64,000 nucleotides of DNA from Tanytarsus gracilentus (GCA_038502055.1 JAXRKN010000028.1:248001-312000), one strand, 5' to 3'; numbered from the stretch's first letter, positions 49,401-62,200 are shown. A program made the numbers and translations. The notes: generated by a model not told the origin, from the letters alone.

Positions 49401-51489
49401 GTTGTTTTGACTTTAATAAATTTCAAATGTGCAGAATCATTTTTCATTTTATCATCACAGACAATCAAAAAAATTATCAAATCTCATCTTCTTCATTGGC
49501 AACTGTAAACTTTTTTTGTTCCTCTATCGAAATTCAAATCAGCAAATTTCTATGTTATTGAATATTTCAGCAAAGCATCAAGAGATTTGTTGGCTTGCAA
49601 AATTATGTACTATTGAGCCAAAAAAACATACATCTAATAAAACGATATGCATTGTACATGAGCTGAGAGAGTGAGAGCGAGTATAGGGTGAGAATGTGAC
49701 GAGAGATAACCCTCCATGGTAGTTTAAATGCAGAGAGACATTCATATTTTATTTTATCGTAAACATCTGTTTACCATTTCGAGAGTTCATGCCGGGCAGG
49801 CTCAGCAATTCTCACTTCTTATTTTTTTTGAACCTGCACTCTCTCATGATACATAAAATGTGCATTTTCCTCTCGCACCCGAAGGAAAAATATTTTTTTC
49901 AACCCTCGACTGATTTGTAAACATTTTTGATGGTGTTTCATTGCATTTTGCTGAAGAATTTATTTTTATGCTCTTCATTGGATTTTTCAAATTAAAAGTA
50001 AACTGTTCGTGGTTGATTTCAAAGGGTGGTAAAATTTTAGAAAGATTTAATTCTTAACAAAAAATATTTTATAAAATAATTTGGGTTTTAATAATTTTTA
50101 GTAAATTTAATAAAAGTTTCCTCCCCTTGAAAATCGTAAAACATCGTCAACCCACAATTTTTAAAGGGGGTTGCTCGATATTGATTTTTACAATTCCTAA
50201 TTGGAAAATTCTCTCTTATTTCCGAGTCACATACACACTCACACAGTGTAACCTTGACGGCAGACTTCGATGACATTTTACGCATCAATATTTTTTCCTT
50301 CCTTTTGTCCACGTGCTCTCGGAAGGCCTTATAGAAATCTCACCGACATGCCAAGTGTGCTACGATGGTAATGAATGTTAATCGATCGTCTTTTCATTTC
50401 CAACACGGACTCTTTTTGATTGCTTCGAGGTATGACAGCGAGAGAGTCAACGAGACGTTGATGGACATGCCATTGTGCAGTGAGAAATCATAATGATAAT
50501 GATGGCAATTAAAAACTTCCATTTTTATATGCATATAAATGATCTTTTTCCTTTTAATGATCAATAAAGTGATTTAAAAATTTTAAGTTGATAATTAAGA
50601 AAATTGTTAAATTCAATAAATTATAGAGTTTAACACTAAATTTTCTATTACACTTTATCCACCATCTTCCATTATTTGTAGATTGAGCAACGGCAATAAA
50701 TTAAATGTAACGACCGTATCTCGATTGCTTTCATCTTTAATGCAACGGCGAGAGTGGAAAAATTAAAATAACTAAGTGTGATAAGCAATGCAATTCAATT
50801 AAATCTAATTAATGCCACAATCAATTTAATGTGTACCGCAGCCACAATTAAAAATGCAACGCAGTTCATTGAAAAAGAATTATCTAACTTTCCAATTGAG
50901 CTAAAATTGCTCTCACTCTAAATGTGTATATCAATTTTAAATTTATGTATGCACTCGATTGCGCCAACATGATTTATCCAACATTATGTGTGCAATGTGA
51001 TTTTTTTTGTTAGAGAAGTTTTTATTACTCTCGGCTATATGTGCATGAGAGATTAAAACACATATAAAAAGCTCTAAATTGAGGAGTTTTTGTGCCATTG
51101 CATTAACATAGTGATGGCGAGCATTAAAGATGTAAAAAAGGGAGTTCAAGGGCGGCGACTTTTATTTTAATATTTTAAAAAGATTTTTAACTAGTTTTTG
51201 ATCACATTTCGACTTAATGTTAAAAATATTTTCAAAAACTAGTTCAAAATTATCAACCCTTGACATCTGGACCATAAAGCAAGAAATCCGATTTTAATTA
51301 CCATGAAACGCCGTGGTTACTTATCATTTCCTATTGCACAGTTCACTGTTGATTTTTACCGTCTGGTGTGTGCACTCTAAAAAAAATTCATTGCAGATTT
51401 TTCTTCTTCTTTCTCTCGTCAGCAACATCAACATAAGGTAAAAACAGCAAGTCAAACACTGAGTGGCCGGTCGAGAAGCGAAAAAAAAG
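46439..51489. other. gene-poor region
   Basis: No gene supported. Short AT-rich open frames only. No RNA gene or repeat recognised. Confidence 0.5.
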
Positions 51490-51840
51490 AAAGAAAATTC
51501 TTGTTGTGAGTGAGAGAGAGAGAAATGTTGAAATAAGTTATAAAAATTCGCAATTTAGAGGTGAGACGCAGACCAAGAGCAATATATTAAGCAATCTCGC
51601 GATTCAAAAACTTTTTTTGGATTCTTTCTCTCTCTCACCGCTCATGGATGCTATAAACCACACACAAAATTTATTAGAGAGAATACGAGAGAATTTTGAG
51701 AGTAAGCGAGAGAGAAACTACGTCGTGTGTTTTGTTATTACTTTTTCCACGTTAGTTGATCGCTTTCAGTCTTACCCTCTTGACGTGTATGCTTTATTTC
51801 TGTCTCTCCCTCTCTCCGGTAAATTATTATTGTTGTGTAC
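51490..51840. promoter_or_regulatory. GAGA-rich candidate regulatory region
   Basis: Clusters of GAGAG/CTCTC occur on both strands: a GA run near 51511-51523, TCTCTCTC near 51628, several GAGAGA motifs at 51675-51716 and CTCTCC near 51810-51820. In flies, GAGA factor binds such clusters at paused promoters and polycomb response elements. A TTTCAGTC initiator-like site is at 51764-51771, without a TATA box. A 131-codon open frame starting at a GTG overlaps this region, but its composition follows the GA repeats and I do not call it a gene. It lies about 7.5 kb upstream of the large coding exon at 59300 and could be its promoter. Confidence 0.3.
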
Positions 51841-54489
51841 TGAAGGAATAATATCAACGTCGTCGTGTACTAAAAGTCGGCTCTTTTTTCCGTGTATTTA
51901 ATTCTGCATAACCAGAGAAATAAGAATTAAAATAACGCGCTTGGTTAATCCCTCAGTCTTCCGAATGTAAAAAAAATTAAGAATAAATTTTATTTGGAAA
52001 CGCATAACTAGATTTTTGGATACACTTCAAATGGATATAGTGAATTATAAAAAGTGAGTGTGGAAGGAGGAAATAACAATAAGCAATTATCTTTCCGAGA
52101 TAGATTTAAGTGCATTTATGAGATTTTTTTTTTAAATGAAAACGGAAGATGACGAGCAACCGTTACTGTGCACTGACAGTTGATTAGAAATGGTCTTTAT
52201 GAGAAACTTTATTAAGACCTTAGCATTGCAAATTGATGAGTGATTCAAACGTGCGCTCACGATATTTACTATATGGGAAAGAAAAATATTTTGATTGTGT
52301 TGGGAAAACATTTTTTTTTATTTTAATTGAAAAAATCTAGGGTTGGAATTTATTAAAAAATAAAAATTTTATATTGAAATTTAAAAATTATTTTGTAAAA
52401 TAAAATATTCAAAAAATTTTCATCTCTTGGCAATTTTTCTCCAATCAAAATATTTTTTCAATTTTTTTTGTGTTAATTTGCGAAAAGGCAAAATCAACAG
52501 TTACGCTTGACTTAGTTTCTTGAAGCGAGCTGTTTGAAAGGAAATTAATGATTATCGCTTTTAGTGTGTCTTAGGAACGAAATGATATCAAATTCGAGAG
52601 TGAGAAAAATTTCACGTTTTAGTTTCAACAATTTCAAATGCTCAGGAATTTTGTAAAGTTTTGAAATAATTTTTAAAAAGCTCTTGCGAAAGTAATTTGT
52701 AATTGATTTATTTTCTAATTTAAAAATTGATAAATCAAAAAAATCAAATTAAAAATTTCTCGAACAAAAAATATTAACGAAAGTCATAAATTAATTCTAA
52801 TCACTTGACCGAGCGACAGTTTGTACACATATAGAAGAGGAAAAGTGATATTTTAATAAATGTCAATTGAGAATGAATAAGAGAAAAACAAAAATCAGTT
52901 CCACATAATTTTGCGTGGTGGTGTAGACACGTACTGAACTCTCTCGAGCGCCGATTGTGAAATATCAGAAATAATAATAAGAAGAAAAGAAAGAAAGGTT
53001 CTCATTGTGTCATACTGAGTGACTTGTAGAGTTGAGTCTCCGAGTAGTTATTATAATAAAATTTAATTTTTATGTGTGGGCTAAGAGAATAAAACGAGAA
53101 AGTTGAATGCGAGGCGCACATACAGAAGTCGCAAGGCAGCCGAGCTTCGTGAGCACATAAAAAATTAATTTAAAATCCATTTTGATGACACTTTTAGCTA
53201 GAATATAAAAATCATTGCGAAAACTCTCACACGAAAGTGAGTGACTATAAAAAATAAAGTAAATAAATTTTAATTGACTGCTAAAATGTTTTAAGGGGTG
53301 GACACTTTTATCAATTTTAAAATTATTTTTTTTAAAAAATATCTACTGATTGCAAATATTTCACACGAGTGAGAACGATAAAAACAATTGTGGATCGTGA
53401 CTTTGTCATAAACAACAAATACAATGTTGATCGATAACTCATCGATAGCAACACACACAAAATATTTTTTGAAAATTATCGCTCGCATATCGCAAGACTC
53501 ATGTGCTTATCACACTCGGGTCTGGTTATTTATTAATGTGATAAGAAATATCATCTACACGGTGAAAATCATCACATATTTTTTTTTGTGACTGGCATAC
53601 TAACGCAATGTGTTCCATGGAAAAATACAAATGTGCGTTGAGTTCTGTCAGTTTCAATTGTGCTCGCCTTTTTTTCGCGAATCATCTAAAGTATGGTGAT
53701 AATTGAAATCGTACTTAAATAGGTGACAGAGTTGAGACGCGATAAGAAGTATTTTGACGCTCTTGAGACTCGCAAATGTCATTTGAATACGATGAGATAA
53801 GACTTTTCGAGTGCAGTTTTAAGTCGACGACGATTGAGTACAGAATTAATATTCAGAGGTGGAAATTTTTTTTGTATATTAAATAGAAATTTAGCAATTT
53901 AAATAAAATAGAATTGTTTGAATAACTTTTAACCCACACTTTCAAGCATTTCAAAATGTTTTCGTTGCAAACTATGATTTATAAACAGAAATGTGACTTC
54001 AAAAGCTGCCGACTTTATAACAAGATTCTCACTTTAAATGTCAGGCAAGCGTGAAACTTTTTTTGATCGAGCGCACCTGATAATGTCAAGTTAGAATTTA
54101 GAGTTTAAACAAAAAAGAAAATTTGAAGAAATTTGACCTCATTAGGCTAATTATAAATTAGCTCTATGAAGGGATTAAAAATAATTGAATGTACGCAGTT
54201 TTGATAAGCAGCAAACAGATCACAGTTAAGCTTATCCACCGATAATAATTTTCGAGTTCAAGCTGTACATACGGAAAATAAAGTGCTTTTATTTCTAGTG
54301 TAGTTAAATTGTGCGTTTTGTGGTTAAGTAAAAAAGTGTGTTTCTAAAATTTAATCGAAGGAAGTGTCATGTTTAAATTTTGCTTACTATTGTTATAGAG
54401 AGAGCGACTTAATTTTAGTTAAGTGAGAAATGTCAAAAAGTGTGTGATTGAATTTTTAAATCATCAAAACTTTTATCTAAAATTTAAAT
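51841..54489. other. gene-poor region
   Basis: AT-rich sequence without supported coding exons, RNA genes or repeats. Confidence 0.5.
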
Positions 54490-54590
54490 CAGCGTTTCTC
54501 AAATCGAGTTCGTAAGCCGTGGGCACTTGATTGTAATTGCAAAAAAAATATTCCCAGACCACCCACCACGGCTCACCCATTTTTCGATAG
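54490..54590 (+). mobile_element. possible remnant of a hAT-type terminal repeat
   Basis: CAGCGTTTCTCAAA at 54490-54503 looks like the start of a hAT terminal inverted repeat. It is followed by a sequence in which AAGCCGTGGG pairs imperfectly with a downstream CCACGGCTCAC. I found neither the opposite end nor an 8-bp target duplication, so this would be an old, truncated copy. Confidence 0.25.
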
Positions 54591-54914
54591 TGCTCAATCA
54601 TATTTTCTTTGTTCGTAAAATAATATTTTGTCAATCTTATAACAGCTCTCTTAAATCGCCAACTTGTTCAGCTCTGGTCAAGTTGGTTTTCATCTCGATC
54701 GCTCATAAACTTAATTAAAAACGCAGAGCTTAATACACACCACTGACTTGTGTGATATTTGACATTAAACTTGGTGAAATAGAAGCGATAAATCAACTTT
54801 AGAACGTTCGAATATCTCAAAAAACCACAATGAATCTAGAAAAAAAAATTAAAACACACGCTCGAATTTCACAGAGCTGGCAACAGCAACACCATTCACA
54901 AATTTGCCTTACAT

Positions 54915-55020
54915 CAGGGGTGGGACATGAACTGTGTCGATGTTAAAAAATCTTAATTTTTTATCAATTTATTTAAAATTTAATCAATTAATTTTTGGTA
55001 AATTGTGTCCCACACCCTCA
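54915..55020. mobile_element. possible 106-bp MITE with short inverted ends
   Basis: CAGGGGTGGGACA at 54915-54927 and TGTCCCACACCCTCA at 55006-55020 form imperfect terminal inverted repeats around an AT-rich interior. CAGGGGTGG is typical of hAT ends. No clear target duplication is visible. Too little is conserved for more than a suggestion. Confidence 0.3.
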
Positions 55021-55597
55021 AAATCGAATTTGCATCGGACGGAAAATAATAACAGTGTTGAGCAACACGCTTAGCGTAAATGAGTAAAAAAATTATCGTG
55101 CAGCGAGAAAATGCTAATAATTTCATGTGTATACGATAATTTTCAATGGGCAAAAGTGAACTGTGTTAAAATTATCATGAATGAGTAAATGATGGATGAA
55201 ATATGACAACCCCGACAGTCAACGTGACCTTAAGTGTATCTCGTGTATACTTGCAGATTCTATTGTGCGAAAAATAATTTGTGGAAATTAACAGAGAAGA
55301 CAGGAAAATGAAATTAGCGATAGAAAAAAAAATCTCATCGCGATGTCATGCAATAATTATCATCAGAGCAAAGCAAAAACCTTGAGGAATTTTTTTCTCG
55401 AGCATCATAAAATGTCAATTACGCAACTTTGGTGGTTTGAATTCTAAAAAATGTTTCAAAACCCACACGTGGGTGTTGCCGTGTAACCCACTTGTAACAG
55501 ATCAGTATTGGAAATGTAACATGGGGAAGTCCTATGAAGAAGCCTTGGAGAAGCCAAAAAGGAAGCCTTATGGAAAATATTTCTCAATTATGTTACA

Positions 55598-55957
55598 ATT
55601 CCCACTGTGTTTCATTTTCCACCATGTTCCATTTTTCACTATGTTCCATTTTCTATTGTGTTCCATTTTCCACTGTGTTCCATTTTCCACTATGTTCCAT
55701 TTTCCACTGTGTTCCATTTTCCACTATGTTCCATTTTCCACTATGTTCCATTTTCCACTGTGTTCCATTTTCCACTGTGTCATTTTCCACTGTGTTCCAT
55801 TTCCCACTATGTTCCATTTTCCACTGTGTTTCATTTTCCATTATGTTTCATTTTCACCATGTTCAATTTTCCACTATGTTCCATTTTCCACTATGTTTCA
55901 TTTTCCACTATGTTCCATTTTCCACTGTGTTCCATTTTCCACAGTGTTCCATTTTCA
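55598..55957. repeat. 17-bp minisatellite in copy 2
   Basis: About 21 units of ACTATGTTCCATTTTCC, with ACTGTG as the other main variant. This is the same 17-bp period and core (GTTCCATTTTCC) as copy 1 in reverse complement, but the other bases differ consistently: ATCATG dominates in copy 1, ACTATG/ACTGTG here. All three plus frames are open as a consequence. Confidence 0.95.
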
Positions 55958-55972
55958 GATCCATGCCAATCG

Positions 55973-56310
55973 ATTCCTGGTCAAATTCCGAGTTCAACGA
56001 GGTACATGAAGCCATACTTTTAAAAAATGGACATTAGTGGCATTCCTTGGACACTCCTGGCCGGCCGTGACGGTCATTCTTCAAAAATCATCAATGCTAA
56101 TCAATTCCTGATGCAATTACGAGTTCAACGAGGTACATGAAGCCATACTTTTAAAAAATGGACATTAGGGGCACTACTGGCCGGCCGTGATGGACATTGG
56201 TGGCACTCTTGGATGGCCATGATAGACATTCCTCAAATATCATCAATGCCTTTCGATTCCTGATACAAATACGAGTTCAACGACATACATGAAGCCATAT
56301 AACAGGAAAT
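55973..56310. repeat. three diverged 130-150 bp tandem units in copy 2
   Basis: Each unit contains ATTCCTG, GAGTTCAACGA and ACATGAAGCCATA in the same order, starting near 55973, 56104 and 56256. The first two also share a TTTTAAAAAATGGACATTA block and a GGCCGGCC palindrome. Copy 1 has a single unit (about 45674-45730), so this segment was duplicated in copy 2. Confidence 0.85.
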
Positions 56311-56462
56311 TTGTATGAAAAATGGCATTTAGGGCTGTCCATGGCACGACCTGTGGTCATGACCCTCATAATTCCTAAAATGGCCGAATCTAAATTCATA
56401 GACCTACCATTTGGCGAAAACTAGAAGTCTCTAGCTATCTCAGGAGCCGAGATCTCGATGGA

Positions 56463-56504
56463 ACAGACAGACAGACAGACGGACGGACGGACGGACGGAC
56501 GGAA
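56463..56504. repeat. GACA/GACG tetranucleotide tract
   Basis: About ten 4-bp units, first GACA, then GACG (GTCY on the other strand), at the position equivalent to the GTCGTCT tract in copy 1. Confidence 0.9.
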
Positions 56505-56552
56505 ATAGGCGCATATAAGTGTTACACCACTTCGTGGGTTACACTAAAAAAA

Positions 56553-59228
56553 ATATTTTATGAGCTTTTTATTCTCTGACAAGTCAGTAGATTTTGTGGA
56601 AGTTTCAAAGTCAGTTTAAATTGTGATTTTACAACTGTTTTTCCCATCAATCGTACATTCTCTGTTCTTGCATTACAAACGCTACATATTTCTGTGATTT
56701 TTCGCTATTTGTTGTTTTAAAGGGTGAGGATGAAAAATTAGAGAAAAATTTTCCAATCCAAGATTTTAAATTTTAGTGAAATCAATTCTTAAAAATATAA
56801 AATTTAAATTATTATTTATTAGTTTAAAAATATCAAATGAGCTAGATTTATTTTTTTAAAAACCCATTAAAAATTTAATTTCAAAGATTTATTGTCGATC
56901 TCTAAATCTTCGTCCACCTCTCAACCTTTCTTCCTCCAATCTCATCTGTTGTTGCTATTTATTGACGTTATTGCGTGAAATGTTGTTTATAAATTTTTCT
57001 CATCCTCCTAATGTTCATTTTCTTTCTCTCGGCATATTCTCGTTTGTAACTCTTTGATGCAACAGCTGATCGCGATGTGAAGTTATGTGAATATATGCTT
57101 GATATTTCTTAACAACATAATGCCGATGAGAAAAAGAAGAAGAAATGAGGGCAAATTCACCGAAAATATTTTTTATTCATTAAAAAAGTTTTTCATGTTT
57201 ATCGCGTGGATTTGAAAATGAGAGGAAACAATTAACAGAAACAGCTTCGAATGAGCCCTTCTTAATTAGTTCAGTTTAAAATTTAATCTGCTTCTAAATT
57301 GTCTATAAAACTGATCGTTTCTATCTGCGCTAAAAAAGCTCATAAAAAATATGCAAAATTCAATTGGAGTTAATTAAAATTATGACGGTGTAAATTTAGA
57401 CAAACAATAATCATTCAGTTTTGACCTTGAACTGCTTTGTAAATGAATTTTGCATCGAGACTGGCCAATTGCATTCTCATGCTCATACATGAATTGCTCT
57501 TTCTCTCTCGCCTCCCTCAGCAGCATTTTAATGACAACCGCAATAATTTTGCGGAAACTTTCTTCCCTTTTATTTCCATTCTTCTCGACCATCGGCATAA
57601 CGTTCAAAAGAGAGCGAGAAAAAAAAATAAAAGCATTGTTGGAATTGACACTGAAAATTGATGGAACTTTTCTTCGCCTCTTTGAGCGGTGTCGTAAAAT
57701 ATTTTTAACTGTGAGACCAAAGGTTTGTGGTTGGAATTCTTTGATGATCAAAAGAAGAGATTTAAAAATGAAAAATTAGAAGATAATTTGAGGCAGATTT
57801 TGATGAAATTTGATATGAAAATAAATACATTTATTTAATCATTTTTCATGTTAGATTAAAAGTCAATTTTTAACTCAAAGCACGTTGAAGCAATTTTAAT
57901 GTCGCTTAAGAAATCGCCCTAAAAATTTCCCTATTATAAAGCGAAACTTTTATTTTCGGCAACAAACTTTGTTTTCACGGATAACTCACTTTATAGTTTT
58001 CTTTTATTCACTCGCTCGATGACTGTAATGCTATCTCACTTCCTCCCTCTTTGAAGCATTCTTGTTTTTTTCGGCTGTATCATTAAAATGTGTGCATAAG
58101 CATTAATAACGGTTCTCTTCTCTTTACTCTTTTACTTCCCATCTCAATAAATCCACTTTAAATCTGATTTTTATTACATCGAATCGAAAAAAATAAAGTT
58201 CAAGTGGCTTTAAATGTGCATCATGCATGGCTTCTTCATTCTTCTCTCGCTCGACCATCACGAAATGAGCATGAATATTTCAGTATTCTCACACAGCAAA
58301 AAAAATGTCAGACAAGAGATGAAAACTTAATTTTTAAAATTGTGTTGAGGAGAACTGAAAGTCCATCCGTTGTTTTTTATAAAAACTTTTACTTCAATCC
58401 ATGCGGTAGACATCTACATTAAGGTACCATTTGCTTGGCAGATAGACTGGCAGCACATTTTGTGTTTAATTATTTTGTCATGTAATTTAAGTTTTTCTTC
58501 TTTTTTTCTGTGAATTCACGTTGAAGGTTGACATTGTTTGTGGCCGACTATGATGGAAATTGATGGGTTCATATGCAAATTAGATAACGTTAATAAAAAA
58601 CTTCTTTTATTTTGGTGAATGAACGATTGTTGTGTTTACATTTTCGTGTACATGCCTTTAAAGGTCACATAATAATGAGTTGTGAGAGTGATATGATGAT
58701 TTTTGAAATTATGGGCATCATTTGGTTTGATTGAACACCACCATCACATATTTAACTTAATAGGCATTGCAATTCAAAGGTTGAAAACATAAATTAAATT
58801 ATGCAACAAAGCGTTTTGAAATTTTAAAATGTTTTTGATCTGATCAAATTAATAAAATACAAAACTTTGCTTTTTAAAACACGCAATTCGACCTTAAACA
58901 ATTCGAAGAACAGTTTCAAGTGAAAAACCACAAAGCATTGCAGAAAAAAAAGAAATTAATTTCACATGAAGACCATAATCACCGAACAAGTCACTTTTAG
59001 GCTCTTCAAATCGATGTTCTCGAGTGAAAAATCTCATTTTTCTTCCTCACCATGTCCATTTCGTGCTCAAAAGTCATTTTCATGACGTGTAGAAGATACT
59101 TAAAGTCTAAATGAAATTTGTTATGGCTAATTTACAAAAAAAAATCAAGGGGAGATCTTCGTAGTTAAATTTTATACATAAACTAAGTTTGAAATATTTT
59201 TCAACATGTAAATTCTCTTTCCATACAG
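56553..59228. other. gene-poor region upstream of the large coding exon
   Basis: AT-rich; no gene supported. Overlapping open frames on both strands near 57380-57780 are short and unrecognised. The region probably belongs to an intron of the gene at 59300, because that gene's coding exon begins with a splice acceptor. Confidence 0.45.
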
Positions 59229-59299
59229 ATCCATCACTCAAATACATCATTAACAACTAAATTTTCACATCATCAAAACCATCGAAAGTCACCATCAAG
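59229..59299 (+). other. 5' UTR part of the large coding exon
   Basis: Starts after a TTTCCATACAG acceptor and contains an in-frame TAA before the start codon, which fixes the beginning of the protein and implies at least one upstream non-coding exon. Confidence 0.6.
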
Positions 59300-62200
59300 A
59301 TGTCAATGGTTGCCGAGATTAAGCAATCAGATGTGATACAAACCGCAGCAGTTGATAGTTATGTTGATGGTCTAAACAGCGTGGAGAATTCTAATAAAAA
59401 AATATTAAATGACAGTAATAATAATAACAGTGCAAATTCAACAAGTGATGAACCGCAAATAATTTTACAGACAGATGAAATAATAACGGTTGTGGTCAGT
59501 GAGAATAGCAGTAAAATAACTCGTGAATTTCAAATTGTTGAGGATGATGAATTGAAAGACATTCAAAGTGAAAGTGTGAACTGTCTCGATAAGAACTTTC
59601 CAAAGTCAATTTTAACGAATAATAATAACACTTTGAATGGTGACGAGAGAAAGAGTCTCTTGAGGAAAAAGTCCGTGAGTTTTGACACAAATGAAGAAGC
59701 TAAAAAATTTATAGCCGGCGAAGAAATAATCGATAAGCAAAATCCATTTAAAATTGACAGTGATAGTAGTGGTGATAAGTATCGAATTGTAAAAGTTAAA
59801 AAGTCATCGATACCGACGAAAGCAGTGAATGGTGGCGGTGCTCCACTTGCGAGTGAAGAGAGTGATTTTATAACCAAGGAAGAAATCCTTAAACAGTCAA
59901 AATATGTACCAGTGTATATAAAGAATCCCGATAAGGTTCTAACATATCCGAAACCCGTACTCGAGAAAATAAAGCCCAGTGATAAAATCAGCAACGGCAA
60001 TCTAAATAATAGTAAGAAAATTCCTGTACCATTACCGCGTAAAACAAGTGCAACAAAATCCGATAAGAAAGAGAAGAGGCGAGGTCGAGTGCGAAATCCT
60101 AAATATCCTGACTTATCAGATATAAAGGTCAAGACTGGCACCGACATTGACGAGAGTCTCTATGATCCCAATGAGGTTGTATTGAATGCCAAAAAGTTTG
60201 ATAGTCGTTTCAAAAAATTTCAATTTGGATCGACGGATGATCTTGAAGATATAGGAGATAGAGAGGAAACGTCAATAGCCGTCGATGAACAACCTGCGAA
60301 TGGCGAAGCAGGCACAATAAAAACAGAAGAAAAAAAATCATACACAAACACAGTGAATAGTGAAGAATTTCGGCAATATCTGAAGAAGAAAGGTCTCGTG
60401 TTATTTCCCATTAAAGCAAACGGCGCTGGGTCAACATCCAACGGAAGTGCAAAGAATAATATTTCGAGACAAATTGACGAGACGGATATGAGCGAGATGG
60501 ACGAGCGAACTGGAAGGAAAAAGTCAGTTTTAAGTCGACTTTCGAGCATTTTTACATCATCGAAGGGAAAAACAACGCCAAAGGCAAATGAGCCTTTATC
60601 TAGACTCTCGTATGCAAATAAGTCTGATAACAATAATTTAGGATCGAACATAAAACGAGTCATTCTTGAGAGGAATAACAGCGATAACAGATCAGTTTCA
60701 GCAAATAGTGAATTTATGCAACATTTTAGCTCGTTAGAACAAATGAAGAAACAAAGAAATGGCAATGATGATCGAAGTGATGATAACAAGAGTTCCATAT
60801 CAAGTGTCTTAACAGCGGCAGCTGATGATGACGAAGATATCGATACGCCAATTGTCGTGAGACGTAATAACATGCAAAATGGTGGCTTAAATTCAATTTA
60901 CAGGAACATTGACGTGAGCAAAAGTAAACTCTATCAGGCTAAGGTGAGACAAAATCAAAATGCCGAACCACATTCGTATGCCATGAACAATGGAAATAGC
61001 GTGAAGGAGAATGAAGATATAATCAAACCGAAAGTTCAACGGCCTCAACTAAATTCTTCACTTCGTCAAAATAGCAATAAGTCATTAATCAAGCCACCAG
61101 TTCCTCTCCGTCGATCGACAGAGCGTCAATCGATGCCGGTGATGAGAAGTGGAGAGCGCTACAAGCCCGTGGCAGCGGAGCGACCTATAAAAGTTGAGAA
61201 TAATGTAATTCCTAAAACACCTAATGGATCAGCAATTCCATACGATAAGATAAAAATCACATCAACACCGAGCGATGATAATGCAAAAATTCCATTGAAA
61301 TCACCTACAATTTCACCTATTGCCACTTCGCAAAAACCATCAGAAATTGATCCAATTACATTTGCTAAAATTCACGAAATTAAAAAGAAGACCGACGAAG
61401 TTCTTCTCAACAAATCAAATCAAATGTACGTTCGCCCAGCCGACATTAAATTACAGAATAATTTGCGTTTAATAACGTCGCAAAATTTTGCACGTAATTC
61501 ACCGCAACGATCTACAATTACTGATGTCTACCAAAATCGTCTCGAGAGTAATTTACTAAAACAACATCATCAACCACGCGATGATTACGGATATGCAAAT
61601 AGTCTTCTTGTTGGAGCCCGACCTCTAAGTAGATCTCAACCACAACAGCAGCCGCCACGATCTCAGAGTGTATTGGACAATATGACATCGAACAAATATT
61701 CCCTCTACAATGAAGTCAATTATCGACAGCCAGATGGTTCGAATGTGAATGTCATGATGCGTCGTCCCGAGTCCACAACAATGGACCGAAATCAGGTTAT
61801 GCAGAAAATTTATGAATACTATCGAAAAAGCGTTAATAACACGCCCGTGCCGTTCCATGAGCAGCAGCAACGAAACTTGCAATATAAATCACAGTCGACG
61901 GATACATCGCCCGTCTCATATGCGTCCGTGAACACAATGCGTTCGTTGAAGAACTCTCAGAATGGATTTATTGCACCATCGCGAAATGCTGATTATTCAA
62001 TTGATAGGAAAGGAAACTATTTTTACACATCACGACCATCAACCGCGACGGCCACCATGAGTAGCACAAAATCAAATGCCTCACGCAATCACACAATTAG
62101 CGAAACCGACTCAGTTTTTCTTCCTGAGAATGAAGGCGGTGGCAACAGAAATCAAATTAGAAACGACACGCATTACGTTGTGGTGAATAGCGAGAAATTA

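Larger units (their letters stand above)
55446..56552 (-). mobile_element. repeat element copy 2 (inverted relative to copy 1)
   Basis: A roughly 1.1-kb copy of the element at 45417-46438, in opposite orientation. On the plus strand it begins with the palindrome ACCCACACGTGGGT, then GTGTAACCCAC (55481-55491), degenerate GGCTTCCCC units, a 17-bp minisatellite, three diverged copies of a 130-150 bp unit, the shared unique region, a GACA/GACG tract, and ends with GTGGGTTACAC (56534-56544) inside a hairpin. It has no coding capacity apart from the open frames forced by the 17-bp repeat. Similarity in the unique part is clear but far from complete, so the copies are not recent. Confidence 0.6.

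Noticed and set aside
51506..51901. 131-codon plus-strand frame
   Set aside because: Starts at GTG inside a GA-rich tract; composition mirrors GAGA repeats and no domain or splice context is seen.
55437..56037. Open frames of 138-190 codons in three plus frames
   Set aside because: They follow automatically from the stop-free 17-bp repeat; no start context, splice sites or homology.
57380..57779. Overlapping frames of about 110-120 codons on both strands
   Set aside because: Neither has splice context, motifs or convincing codon use; mutually overlapping frames in an intergenic or intronic stretch.
59563..60873. Minus-strand frames of 194 and 217 codons
   Set aside because: Antisense shadows of the large plus-strand exon, rich in Leu and Ser as expected from its reversed codons.
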